NCBI GenBank assembly: GCA_964008355.1
Contig: CAXGBD010000022.1
Span: 1 to 16,721 of the forward strand
Source: DTSX01 sp964008355
GTDB taxonomy: Bacteria > Pseudomonadota > Gammaproteobacteria > Steroidobacterales > UBA11654
Direction: 5' to 3'
DNA: 16,721 bases
Below, in pieces: positions 1 to 8,231 of the stretch (positions are counted from its first letter, which is position 1; each line of letters begins with the position of its first letter). Position numbers and translations under genes: made by a program. The notes under the pieces are model-generated. The model was not told the origin of the DNA, did not search any database, and saw nothing but the letters and a program-made list of their open reading frames with translations.

Positions 1-2
1 TG

Positions 3-1202
3 AGAACACCTTTTTGGGGACCATTTTCTGGTCGAGTTGCAACAGTGGGTGGGGCAATGTCATATCATGCCATCAGCCACGGTACCAACAACTGTTTATC
101 GGCAGATTCTCTAGCAGGCATGCAGATTGTCATAGGCAATGGAGATGTGATCGATACCGGATCAAAAGGGGATTTACCAGAGAGTTCTCCATTCTTCAGA
201 TATTACGGACCCGATTTAGGTGGTTTGTTTTTAGGAGACTCTGGGGCTCTAGGAATTAAAACAAGAATTTCACTTAAATTGGTTGAGTACCCCGAAGGCT
301 TTGCCGCTTGTTCTTACGGCTTTCCAGATTTTAATACTCTATTTACAGCAATGAGTGAGATCTCAAAGACCGGAGCGATCTCCGATAACCACGGATTGGA
401 CCCCAGAAAACAAAAAACTGCCCTTATGGAAATGGAAAATACCAACTCACTGATGGCTGCAAAATCTGTATTTTTATCTTCAAGAAATCCCCTAGATGGA
501 TTACTACAAATTATGAAAATGGGTTTTGCAGGAAGGGATTTTCTGAAAAAAGCAGCCTTCTCTGGGCACTTCGCCGCAGAAGGAATTAACAACAAAGATG
601 CAAAGATTAAATTAGCTCTCGCCAGATCGATTGCACGAAAATATGGCAAAGAAGTTGCCAATTCGATACCAGTCTATCTGCATGCAAATCCTTTCATGCA
701 GTTGACTCCTATCCTGGGTCCTAATGGAGAACGTTGGAAACCCACTCACAGTGTTCTTCCTTTCTCAAAAGTACTGAAGCACAATAGCGATTTTGAATCC
801 TTAATGATGGAATATAAAGATCGGATGAATCTTCATCATGTGGAAATGCATCGAATGTTTTCATTTATTGACAGAAATGCATTCCTGTATGAGCCTACTT
901 TTTTATGGAACGATCAACAAAGTATTTACCACAAAAAAGTCTACCCTGCTGATCTGGAACAGATTCCCGTCCACAAAGCCAACCCAGAAGGTCTTCAATT
1001 GGTTAATGAAATTAAACAAAGATTGGAAGAAATTTCTATTGCCAATGGCGCTATTCACTTTCAAATTGGAAAAGATTATCCTTATCTGCAAACAAGAACA
1101 AAAGAAACCAGAACATTACTCCACAGCATCAAAAAACAACTCGACCCGAAAAATTTAATTAATCCAGGGGCACTGGGATTCGATGTGGGAAGTGGTAACT
1201 AA
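3..1202 (+). CDS. FAD-linked oxidase, GlcD/D-lactate dehydrogenase type (5' end missing)
   Basis: This is the C-terminal part of a flavin-dependent oxidase of the FAD-binding type 4 (PCMH) superfamily, which includes GlcD, D-lactate dehydrogenases and alkyl-dihydroxyacetonephosphate synthase. The frame is open from the first complete codon at position 3, so the gene begins left of the window; an internal GTG at 45 is not the real start. Visible signatures are a glycine-rich FAD-contact stretch GRVATVGGAMSYHAISHGT near the left edge, the LGGLFLGDSGALGI segment typical of the end of the FAD domain, and the closing LDPKNLINPGALG block common at the C-terminus of FAD-oxidase_C proteins. About 400 residues are present and the N-terminal part of the FAD domain is lost. 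It is followed after 19 nt by a cyclic amidohydrolase and probably shares its transcript. The substrate cannot be read from sequence; a 2-hydroxy acid or an alcohol is possible. Confidence 0.82.
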   Translation, partial: RTPFWGPFSGRVATVGGAMSYHAISHGTNNCLSADSLAGMQIVIGNGDVIDTGSKGDLPESSPFFRYYGPDLGGLFLGDSGALGIKTRISLKLVEYPEGFAACSYGFPDFNTLFTAMSEISKTGAISDNHGLDPRKQKTALMEMENTNSLMAAKSVFLSSRNPLDGLLQIMKMGFAGRDFLKKAAFSGHFAAEGINNKDAKIKLALARSIARKYGKEVANSIPVYLHANPFMQLTPILGPNGERWKPTHSVLPFSKVLKHNSDFESLMMEYKDRMNLHHVEMHRMFSFIDRNAFLYEPTFLWNDQQSIYHKKVYPADLEQIPVHKANPEGLQLVNEIKQRLEEISIANGAIHFQIGKDYPYLQTRTKETRTLLHSIKKQLDPKNLINPGALGFDVGSGN

Positions 1203-1221
1203 ATACTTATTGAGAAAAAGA

Positions 1222-2694
1222 ATGAATAGTGAAAGAAAGTATGACCTTTTAATAAAAAATGTCCAAGTAGTCAGACCCAATAGCACACTCATTGAGACAT
1301 CCGATATCGCCATAAAAAATGGTAAATTCAAACAGATTGCTCCAGCCATAGATGCCTCAGAATCTATTGAAGTTTATGAAGGTGCAAACAAACTTGCATT
1401 TCCAGGCCTGGTGGATGCCCACATGCATACAGGGATCTACAACCCACTGGATCAAGATGCGATTGTAGAGAGTAAAGCAGCAGCAATGGGAGGAGTGACA
1501 TCAAGTCTGAACTATATCCGAACTGGAGGTTACTACCTGAATAAAGGAGGACCTTATAGAGAATTTATGCCAGAAGTGTTCTCTCTGTCTGAAGGTAATT
1601 TTTTCGTTGACTATGCCTACCATATTGCACCAATGGACAATACGCATATTGAAGAAATTCCTGCATTAATCGATGAATTCGGAATTACATCATTTAAAAT
1701 CTTTATGTTTTATGGCGGTCACGGCTTGCATGGGGCTTCTTCCAGCCAACATGAATTTCTTATGATCGATGAAAATGAAAAATACGATATTGCTCATTTT
1801 GAATTTGTCATGAGAGGCGTGCAGAGAGCCATTGATAAATACCCTGAAAAACAAGAAGACATCAGTTTGAGCTTACACTGTGAAACAGCCGAAATAATGG
1901 CTGCTTATACTAAATTAGTACAACAAGAAAATAAATTAGAAGGTCTGTCAGCTTACAGTGCTTCAAGGCCGCCACATTCAGAAGGATTGGCCATTTTCAT
2001 AGCCTCCTATTTGGCTAATGAAACAAATCTTCCCAATATCAATCTGTTGCATTTGAGTTCTAAAAAAGCAATTGATGCGGCACTGCAAATGCAACAGGTT
2101 TTTCCTCATATCAATTTTAGAAGAGAAGTGACTATTGGCCATTTAATGTTAGATATTGATGTCTCAACTGGCAACCTTGCCAAGGTCAATCCGCCGATTA
2201 GGCCGAGAGAGGATGTCGAATATCTCTGGGAGAGTTTACTTGATAACAAAATAGACTGGGTTTGCAGCGATCATGCTTGTTGCAAACACGAAGACAAGGT
2301 TGATATTGAAAATCCAGGTGATATCTGGTTGGCAAAATCAGGCTTTGGAGGCACAGAGTATTTAATGTCAGCCCTCGTTAGTGAAGGCTCAAAGAGAGGT
2401 TTGTCTTTCAATAAAATGGCAGAATTAACAAGCTATAACCCCGCTAGACGATATGGTCTTCGTAATAAAGGCGATATAGACATTGGGCTCGATGCAGATT
2501 TGGTTTTAGTAGACCCTAAAGAGACATGGACCATTGATTCTGAAAAGTCCGAATCCGGCCAAGGTTATACTCCTTTTGAAGGTCAAGAACTGAACTCGAG
2601 AGTCACTACAACGTTCCTTCGGGGGACCCGAATTTATGATAATCATGAGATTATCGGTCAACCATCGGGACAATACCTAAAAAGACCATACTAA
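1222..2694 (+). CDS. Dihydropyrimidinase/hydantoinase-type cyclic amidohydrolase
   Basis: A 490-residue metal-dependent amidohydrolase of the D-hydantoinase, dihydropyrimidinase and dihydroorotase group, which open cyclic amides or imides. All expected binuclear metal ligands are visible: HMH (His67, His69) after the FPGLVDAH strand, Lys159 in SFKIFM (the carbamylated lysine of the family), His219 in SLHCE, His277 in LLHLSS, and Asp350 in CSDH. The late SGFGGTEYL loop and the C-terminal NPARRYGL...KGDIDIGLDADLVLVDP block are also typical. The length matches the family, so it should be active. A glycine- and serine-rich stretch after the lysine (residues 165-177) is unlike what I recall of standard hydantoinases and may shape the substrate pocket. 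An upstream in-frame ATG at 1183 would overlap the previous gene; the ATG at 1222 is preferred because a purine-rich GAGAAAAAG lies just upstream and MNSERKYDLLIKN is a normal family N-terminus. Substrate unknown. Confidence 0.87.
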   Translation: MNSERKYDLLIKNVQVVRPNSTLIETSDIAIKNGKFKQIAPAIDASESIEVYEGANKLAFPGLVDAHMHTGIYNPLDQDAIVESKAAAMGGVTSSLNYIRTGGYYLNKGGPYREFMPEVFSLSEGNFFVDYAYHIAPMDNTHIEEIPALIDEFGITSFKIFMFYGGHGLHGASSSQHEFLMIDENEKYDIAHFEFVMRGVQRAIDKYPEKQEDISLSLHCETAEIMAAYTKLVQQENKLEGLSAYSASRPPHSEGLAIFIASYLANETNLPNINLLHLSSKKAIDAALQMQQVFPHINFRREVTIGHLMLDIDVSTGNLAKVNPPIRPREDVEYLWESLLDNKIDWVCSDHACCKHEDKVDIENPGDIWLAKSGFGGTEYLMSALVSEGSKRGLSFNKMAELTSYNPARRYGLRNKGDIDIGLDADLVLVDPKETWTIDSEKSESGQGYTPFEGQELNSRVTTTFLRGTRIYDNHEIIGQPSGQYLKRPY

Positions 2695-2728
2695 GAGTTA
2701 CATTCAATAACAAAAATTCATACAGCAA

Positions 2729-3895
2729 ATGGCTATAATTTTTTTAGTGACATTTATTGGGATGATGGGCTTTGGAATCATTTTGCCTTTATTTCCCTTC
2801 TATGCAGAACGCTTGGGCGCCGGTCCAGAAGTTATTACTCTCACAATGGCAGCTTTTTCTCTCGGTCAGTTTATTGCTGCCCCTATTTGGGGGCAATTGA
2901 GTGATTCCATTGGTAGGAAGCAAACTTTAGTCATCACCTTGTTTGGCTCTGGGATTTCATACCTAATCCTTGCCTATGCGCCTAACTTGGAGGTGGTGAT
3001 CCTGAGTCGGATTCTCTCTGGTCTGATGGCAGGAAATATTGCAATTGCGTTTGCTTATGTCAGTGATATCACCACCGATGAAAACCGCTCAGCCGGGTTG
3101 GGCAAAGTCAGTGCAGGACTGGGTCTTGGATTTATGACTGGACCAGCAATTGGTGGGCTGCTAGCCGGTAATAATGTTGAAAATGCAAATTATTTACTGA
3201 CAGCATTATCCGCTGCAGGCATCAATTTTATCGCCATGTTTGCTGCTCTATTTTTCCTCAAAGAAAGTTTGGATGATGCCAATAGAAAACCATTTGAAGG
3301 ATTGTCAAAGATCATAGAGTTAGACACATTTCAGCCTTCTAAAATAATCTTGCCCCTTGTGATCTGTGGTCTGATCTTCTATACCTCGATGTCCATCATG
3401 GAATCTATTTTTCCTCTGTGGGCCAACGACATTTTTATTTTCGGTCCCAGTAAAATTGGAGCCGTATTTTTTATACTCGGTTTTATTGCTGTCATTATTC
3501 AAGGTGGGCTAATTGGACCATTGACGTCATTATTTGGCGAGAAAAAACTGATCCAAATAGCAGCACTGTTTCTAATGCTGGGACTGGGTTTAATTGGCAG
3601 TGCAGCGAATACTATTGTACTTTGGAGTGGACTGTTATTCTTTGGCCTTGGAACATCGATGTTCAATCCAAGTATATCAAGTCTGATCTCTAAATCTGCT
3701 AATCCACAGGAAAGGGGTAAATTTCTAGGTCAATATCAATCCGCTTGTTCCATGGGTCGTGTTGTTGGACCTTCAATATCAGGAGTGATCTATAGTAATT
3801 TTATTCCAGCCGCCCCGTTCTATTTAGGTCTTATCATTGTTATACCGGTCATCGTCTTAATTGCCAATTTCACTTTAAGAAAGATAGTTAAGTGA
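2729..3895 (+). CDS. MFS transporter, DHA1 (TetA/Bcr-like) family
   Basis: A 388-residue major facilitator superfamily transporter of the inner membrane, with about twelve hydrophobic segments. The N-terminal helix (FLVTFIGMMGFGIILPLFPFYAERLG) and the motif A loop GQLSDSIGRKQTL (residues 55-67, with Asp59, Arg63 and Lys64) are typical of the drug:H+ antiporter-1 group. Motif C is present as GLGLGFMTGPAIGG, a signature of antiporters, so export is at least as likely as import. The ATG at 2729 is the first possible start: the nearest upstream in-frame codons hold a stop at 2708 and no start codon between. There is no good Shine-Dalgarno, which is unusual but shared by several genes here. It lies 34 nt after the cyclic amidohydrolase and 39 nt before the SDR gene, so it probably moves a substrate, product or toxic intermediate of that gene set. 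The cargo is not predictable. Confidence 0.87.
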   Translation: MAIIFLVTFIGMMGFGIILPLFPFYAERLGAGPEVITLTMAAFSLGQFIAAPIWGQLSDSIGRKQTLVITLFGSGISYLILAYAPNLEVVILSRILSGLMAGNIAIAFAYVSDITTDENRSAGLGKVSAGLGLGFMTGPAIGGLLAGNNVENANYLLTALSAAGINFIAMFAALFFLKESLDDANRKPFEGLSKIIELDTFQPSKIILPLVICGLIFYTSMSIMESIFPLWANDIFIFGPSKIGAVFFILGFIAVIIQGGLIGPLTSLFGEKKLIQIAALFLMLGLGLIGSAANTIVLWSGLLFFGLGTSMFNPSISSLISKSANPQERGKFLGQYQSACSMGRVVGPSISGVIYSNFIPAAPFYLGLIIVIPVIVLIANFTLRKIVK

Positions 3896-3934
3896 ATAAA
3901 ATAAGATCATAATTAACATTGAATGGAATCTAAA

Positions 3935-4744
3935 ATGAAAACGGTTGTGATCACAGGCAGCACTCGAGGCATTGGACTTGGATTGGCTAGAGAATTTTTA
4001 AAACGAGGCCACCAAGTAGTTGTCTCCGGAACCAGTAAACGCTCTGTAGAGCGGGCGCTTGGACAACTCGATGGTCTTGGAGAAATGATCGGTCAACCGT
4101 GCCAGGTACAGGATTATGAATCAGTGCAATCACTCTGGAATAAAGGGTTTGAGCATTTCGGCAAAATTGACATTTGGATTAACAATGCAGGTGTCTCCAC
4201 CACAAAAACAATTCTAGATCGGTTGCAATTAGATGAAATTCATAACACTGTTGATACCAATTTAATTGGCAGTATTTTTTGTACAAAAGTAGCCGCTAAA
4301 GAAATGTTGAAACAAGGATTTGGGCAGATATACATGTTTGAGGGATTTGGCAGTAATGGACAATTACAACCGGGTATAACGGTCTATGGGTCGACAAAAA
4401 GAGCTCTGCGTTACTTCACTGCTGCAGTTGCAAATGAATACCAAGATACCCCCTTGATCATTGGGTCATTGTCTCCTGGCATTGTTGCCACTGATCTGCT
4501 GCTCTTCTCTTCAAAGGAAAGAAGTAAAGATGATAAGGCTTGGGAAAAATCAAAAAAGATTCTTAATATCCTCGGAGATCATGTTGAAACAGTAACACCC
4601 TGGTTGGTTGAGGAAACGCTAAAAAATAACAAGAACGGGGCACAAATTGCTTGGCTAACCAGAACAAAAGTAATCACTCGTTTCTTTTCATCTTTGTTTG
4701 TAAAGAGAAACATTATTGATGAATGGGAAGCCAGACAAGATTAA
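3935..4744 (+). CDS. Short-chain dehydrogenase/reductase, chlorophyll(ide) b reductase-like active site
   Basis: A 269-residue classical-length SDR with a Rossmann NAD(P) fold. The TGSTRGIG cofactor motif is at residues 7-14, NNAG at 83-86, the structural Asn at 109 and the catalytic YGSTK (Tyr151, Lys155). The residue 13 before the tyrosine, where most SDRs carry the catalytic serine, is Phe here; the serine sits 11 before it (Ser140, in FGSNG). From memory, this spacing and the GSxG...YGxTK layout match the plant NYC1/NOL chlorophyll b reductase branch and its bacterial relatives, which does not mean the substrate is a pigment. The ATG at 3935 is chosen because GGA lies 7 nt upstream and MKTVVITG is the standard N-terminus; an in-frame ATG at 3923 would add four residues. 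It sits 39 nt after the MFS gene and 15 nt before glnS. A redox step on a product of the cluster is a reasonable inference. Confidence 0.85.
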   Translation: MKTVVITGSTRGIGLGLAREFLKRGHQVVVSGTSKRSVERALGQLDGLGEMIGQPCQVQDYESVQSLWNKGFEHFGKIDIWINNAGVSTTKTILDRLQLDEIHNTVDTNLIGSIFCTKVAAKEMLKQGFGQIYMFEGFGSNGQLQPGITVYGSTKRALRYFTAAVANEYQDTPLIIGSLSPGIVATDLLLFSSKERSKDDKAWEKSKKILNILGDHVETVTPWLVEETLKNNKNGAQIAWLTRTKVITRFFSSLFVKRNIIDEWEARQD

Positions 4745-4759
4745 AAAAAGAACGGCTCA

Positions 4760-6427
4760 ATGACCACTGACTTAAAAATAAAAGGGAAGGACTTCATTCG
4801 GCAAATCATTCACTCAGATCTTGCTAATGGAAAAAATGATGGAAAAGTATGCACCCGCTTTCCTCCAGAACCTAATGGATTTCTCCATATTGGACATGCG
4901 CTTTCAATCTGTCTGAATTTCGGGATAGCCGAAGAATTTGATGGGCAATGTTATTTGAGATTTGATGACACCAACCCTGCCAAGGAAAATGAAGACTTTG
5001 TAACAGCCATCAAGGAGAATGTTGCCTGGCTAGGGTTTGATTGGGATGGAAGACTGACACATGCATCCGATTACTTTGATGATTTTTATGACTATGCTTT
5101 GCAGTTGATCGAGAATGGTCAGGCTTTCGTAGACAGTCAAAATGCAGTAGAAATAAGAAAAGCGAGAGGCACTTTAAATATCCCGGGCAGTAACAGTCCC
5201 TATCGCGATCGGTCGGTTGCTGAGAATGCTGGCTTGTTCGAAAGAATGAAGAATGGTGAATTCGAGAATGGCGAACATGTCTTGAGAGCAAAGATTGATA
5301 TGACTGCTCCAAACATCAACCTGAGAGATCCAGTAATTTTCAGAATCCTACATCTGAAACATCAAAGAACAGGTCAAGATTGGTGCATTTACCCTATGTA
5401 TGATTTTGCCCATACACTCTCTGATGCGATTGAGGGTATCACCCATTCGCTATGCACACTTGAATTTGAGGACCATCGACCCCTTTACGAATGGTTCTTG
5501 GATCATTTGACAGTGCCACACCGACCCAGACAAATTGAATTCTCGAGGCTGAATATTGAACACACCATCACCAGTAAAAGAAAACTGGCTACTTTGGTTG
5601 AAGATAACACTGTCAGTGGTTGGGACGATCCAAGAATGCCAACCCTCTCAGGCATGAGAAAAAGAGGCTACCCGGCTGTCGCTATTAAAACTTTCTGCAA
5701 CAAGGTGGGAGTTACAAAAAAAGATAAGTCTATTCAAATGGCCCTCCTCGAAAGTTGCGTGCGCGAGCAATTGGATGAGGATTCTCCTCGAGTCATGGCG
5801 GTCATCAACCCGTTGAAAGTGGTGATTGAGAATTACCCGGAAGACAAAACAGAATCATTGGAAGCACCGAATCATCCAAAACAACCGGAAATGGGAACCA
5901 GAAATATGTTGTTTTCCAAAGAACTGTTTATCGAACACGATGATTTCATGGAGGATCCGCCATCAAAATTCTTTCGCCTGCAACCGGGAGGGGAAGTCCG
6001 CCTGCGCTTTGCCTACATTATCAAATGTAACAAAATTATTAAGGACAGTAGTGGAGTAATCAAAGAGATCCATTGCAGCTATGACCCTAATACGAAAAGT
6101 GGCAGCACTACATCCAATAAAAAAGTGAAAGGCACTATTCATTGGGTGTCGGCAAAAAATAGCATTAATGCCACCATTAATCTCTACGAAAATCTGTACT
6201 CAGATCCACATCCGGAATCGAGTTCAGATCTGAATAAAAACTCCTTAACCGTGATTGAAAACGCAATCATTGAGGATAGCTTTAGTAAAGCAAAACCCGG
6301 GGATCGCTTTCAATTTGAGAGGACCGGTTATTTCGTGATCAATGAATGCGGGAAAGATGACGATACAATGTCTTTTAATCGAATTGTCACACTCAGGGAT
6401 ACGTGGTCAAAAATCACCAAGACTTAA
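4760..6427 (+). CDS. glnS: Glutaminyl-tRNA synthetase
   Basis: Cytoplasmic class I aminoacyl-tRNA synthetase that charges tRNA-Gln with glutamine. It has 555 residues against about 554 in E. coli GlnRS and is co-linear with it as far as I can recall. The nucleotide-binding HIGH motif is at residues 43-46 inside PPEPNGFLHIGHA. The second signature is TSKRK at 271-275, where E. coli has MSKRK; the Thr for Met is mild, because the SKRK core is intact. Other landmarks are GWDDPRMPTLSGMRKRGY, ESCVREQL and the C-terminal anticodon-binding beta-barrel section KVKGTIHWVSA...GDRFQFERTGYF...FNRIVTLRDTW. Translation starts at an ATG preceded by a weak AAAGAACGG. It follows the SDR gene by 15 nt, suggesting it is read on the same transcript, an odd companion for catabolic-looking genes. 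Its stop overlaps the stop of the convergent metA-like gene. Confidence 0.97.
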   Translation: MTTDLKIKGKDFIRQIIHSDLANGKNDGKVCTRFPPEPNGFLHIGHALSICLNFGIAEEFDGQCYLRFDDTNPAKENEDFVTAIKENVAWLGFDWDGRLTHASDYFDDFYDYALQLIENGQAFVDSQNAVEIRKARGTLNIPGSNSPYRDRSVAENAGLFERMKNGEFENGEHVLRAKIDMTAPNINLRDPVIFRILHLKHQRTGQDWCIYPMYDFAHTLSDAIEGITHSLCTLEFEDHRPLYEWFLDHLTVPHRPRQIEFSRLNIEHTITSKRKLATLVEDNTVSGWDDPRMPTLSGMRKRGYPAVAIKTFCNKVGVTKKDKSIQMALLESCVREQLDEDSPRVMAVINPLKVVIENYPEDKTESLEAPNHPKQPEMGTRNMLFSKELFIEHDDFMEDPPSKFFRLQPGGEVRLRFAYIIKCNKIIKDSSGVIKEIHCSYDPNTKSGSTTSNKKVKGTIHWVSAKNSINATINLYENLYSDPHPESSSDLNKNSLTVIENAIIEDSFSKAKPGDRFQFERTGYFVINECGKDDDTMSFNRIVTLRDTWSKITKT

Positions 6428-7416
6428 GTTGCTGAGTGCTGTTTTTGCAAAAGAATTTTCAGCCAATTCTTATATAGAATTTTCCCCGAATCCTGCCACT
6501 TCACTTCCATTTGCTCCAGCAGTTTCTCTTCTGGCAATTGTAACGAGGAGCCTCCCGGGGTCACTTGTTGTTGTATATCCTGCAGTGTCTGCATGGCATC
6601 CTTAGAAAAATAGTTTGCAGGGAGTGGCGGATAATCTGGTCTGGTTCCACTCATATAGTTGTTAATTTCCCTTTTATACTCCTTGAGTAAAGTCTGGTCA
6701 TCGTATTCCGGATGACCCTGACAAAAAACTAACTTTGTATCGGTAGTGGTAGCAACAAAAAAACCGGCTTCATCATGTTCTGCCAGAATTTCTAACTCTG
6801 TTCCTTCGATTTTCTCCCTGGATAAATCATAATAATGTGAATGCGGGCCCATGAATCCCTCTTGTAAACCCTCGGTTAAAGGATGGGTCGGGTTTAATAG
6901 GCGATGTGAAAACACTCCCCATGATTTTTCCGGTCTACGCTCCCTGTCAACATCGAAATAATGTTTGATTAGTGCGTGGGTCGCCAAGCAGGAACAGAGA
7001 ACTGAATTGGTATACTCTTCAGCCCATTCCACAACATCAATCAGTGGCTTCCAAAAAGGCTCTTCACTCATATCCAGACGCGAAGGGTAGGCACCTGAAA
7101 TGATCAAACCATCTAGTGCCAACTTAAAAAAATCCCCTATTTCGTTGTAGTGCTGTGCAATATATTCCATTGTCACCTTACTTCTTGTGACAGCAGCCAC
7201 GGTGGTTGGATAAACGTGTACCAATATTTGAGCATCGCTTGCCAGCAAACGGATGAATTGCCTTTCTGTTGCTTGCAAAGCAGCATCAGGCATTAGATTC
7301 AGTAAACCAACATGCAGCTCTTTGGGAAAATCAGTCCCTGTAGCCGTAGATAGGACCACGCCTTCTTGTTCCAATCTAGCAAGAGAGGGAAGCTTGGGAT
7401 GAGCAACAACAGGCAT
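6424..7416 (-). CDS. metA: MetA-family homoserine O-acyltransferase (succinyl or acetyl donor uncertain)
   Basis: A 330-residue member of the homoserine O-succinyltransferase (MetA/HTS) family, which activates homoserine for methionine synthesis. The acyl-accepting cysteine is Cys143 in LCSCLATHAL (E. coli Cys142), and the catalytic dyad is His235 and Glu237 in GHPEYD. The N-terminal LLNLMPDAALQATERQFIRLL matches the family's LNLMP...ENQF block with two extra residues. The loop that decides the acyl donor reads GAYPS: Ser112 aligns with the residue that is Gly in the succinyl-CoA enzyme of E. coli and Glu in acetyl-CoA enzymes, so the donor cannot be assigned. The C-terminal 70 residues are not well matched to E. 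coli. It is the last gene of the minus-strand run, 17 nt after the alpha/beta hydrolase, and presumably supplies substrate to MetY two genes upstream. Shine-Dalgarno is weak (AAAGA). Confidence 0.87.
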   Translation of the reverse strand: MPVVAHPKLPSLARLEQEGVVLSTATGTDFPKELHVGLLNLMPDAALQATERQFIRLLASDAQILVHVYPTTVAAVTRSKVTMEYIAQHYNEIGDFFKLALDGLIISGAYPSRLDMSEEPFWKPLIDVVEWAEEYTNSVLCSCLATHALIKHYFDVDRERRPEKSWGVFSHRLLNPTHPLTEGLQEGFMGPHSHYYDLSREKIEGTELEILAEHDEAGFFVATTTDTKLVFCQGHPEYDDQTLLKEYKREINNYMSGTRPDYPPLPANYFSKDAMQTLQDIQQQVTPGGSSLQLPEEKLLEQMEVKWQDSGKILYKNWLKILLQKQHSAT

Positions 7417-7433
7417 AAAATCTTTAGCGAAGC

Positions 7434-8222
7434 TTAGATGATGGTTACTAAGGCATCCAACATTTCGTTAGGGGCTTCATTAACAATAGCGTGCCCACAT
7501 TTCGGCAACATCACGGTTCTTGAGTGAGGGATATTTTCAATTAACCCTTTGGCATTTCTTACTGGTGTCATGAAATCGTCCTCACCTAAAATCAATAAAG
7601 TGGGCGATTGAATTTGTTTGCTTCTTTCCAAGCCTTCAGAGTAATCTTGGCAAGCTTTGAGATCATTATAAATGACCCCAGGACCGCTGCGTTCAAGCAA
7701 TCGTATGAGTTTTCCTAACATCCAGGTTCCTGGCACTTGGGAACCCCCAAGATGAGCAGATTGACTGTGCGACCAAAAATTAACCATTTCCTTGGCCACG
7801 TGCTTGTCTGCTTTGGCGTTATCAAGTAGCACATCACCAACAGGCATTGGTATTGAGGTACCGACCATAGCGAGAGCAGTAATTCGATCCGGGTAGCGAG
7901 CAGCAACATCAAAAGCCACCAAGGAACCCATGCTATGTCCAACAATAATCGATTTGTCCTGGTTACTTGCATCAAGTGCCTTAATCACCCAATCTGCCAT
8001 GCCCTCAATACTGGGAATGACATCCCCTTCAGAGCGGCCATGACCTGGTAAATCAACGGCAAGAATATTCAGTCCGCGTCGGGCAAAGTGGCGACTGGCA
8101 AGAGTCCATACGGTGTGATCCATTGCGGTTCCATGAATAAAGGTGATGCCCATATTCCCTTGAATATGATCTTTACTCCCTGTAGCGATATAAGTCTTTT
8201 GATTATCAACATCAATGTACAT
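7434..8222 (-). CDS. Alpha/beta hydrolase
   Basis: A 262-residue soluble alpha/beta-hydrolase-fold protein. The oxyanion-side motif is FIHGTAMD (about 28-35). The nucleophile is Ser97 in GHSMG, the acid is probably Asp216 in GEDDFMTP, and the base is His244 in CGHAIVNEAP, giving a complete triad. There is no signal peptide. It is too short to be MetX, the alpha/beta-hydrolase-type homoserine acyltransferase (usually well over 350 residues). It lies between metY (9 nt upstream, the gap holding an AAGGA ribosome-binding site that starts in the metY stop region) and the metA-like gene (17 nt downstream). The tight placement between two enzymes of one pathway suggests a related role, for example on an O-acyl ester or thioester, but nothing in the sequence fixes the substrate. 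General esterase or lipase is the conservative call. Confidence 0.87.
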   Translation of the reverse strand: MYIDVDNQKTYIATGSKDHIQGNMGITFIHGTAMDHTVWTLASRHFARRGLNILAVDLPGHGRSEGDVIPSIEGMADWVIKALDASNQDKSIIVGHSMGSLVAFDVAARYPDRITALAMVGTSIPMPVGDVLLDNAKADKHVAKEMVNFWSHSQSAHLGGSQVPGTWMLGKLIRLLERSGPGVIYNDLKACQDYSEGLERSKQIQSPTLLILGEDDFMTPVRNAKGLIENIPHSRTVMLPKCGHAIVNEAPNEMLDALVTII

Positions 8223-8231
8223 GATTGTTCC

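Noticed and set aside
5010..5312. Open frame opposite glnS (and similar antisense or shifted frames at 314-661, 903-1091, 3320-3502, 7715-7975, 11972-12316 and 14220-14530).
   Set aside because: They lie inside well-supported genes, have no recognisable domains or ribosome-binding sites, and show low-complexity composition typical of shadow frames.
6424..6480. Looked for a bidirectional terminator between glnS and the metA-like gene, including TTTTGCAAAA near 6443.
   Set aside because: The palindrome is short and AT-rich with no GC stem or U-run, and it lies inside the metA-like coding region.
7434..8222. Considered whether the alpha/beta hydrolase is MetX, giving two homoserine acyltransferases in one operon.
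   Set aside because: At 262 residues it is far shorter than MetX, and it has the motif set of a general hydrolase.
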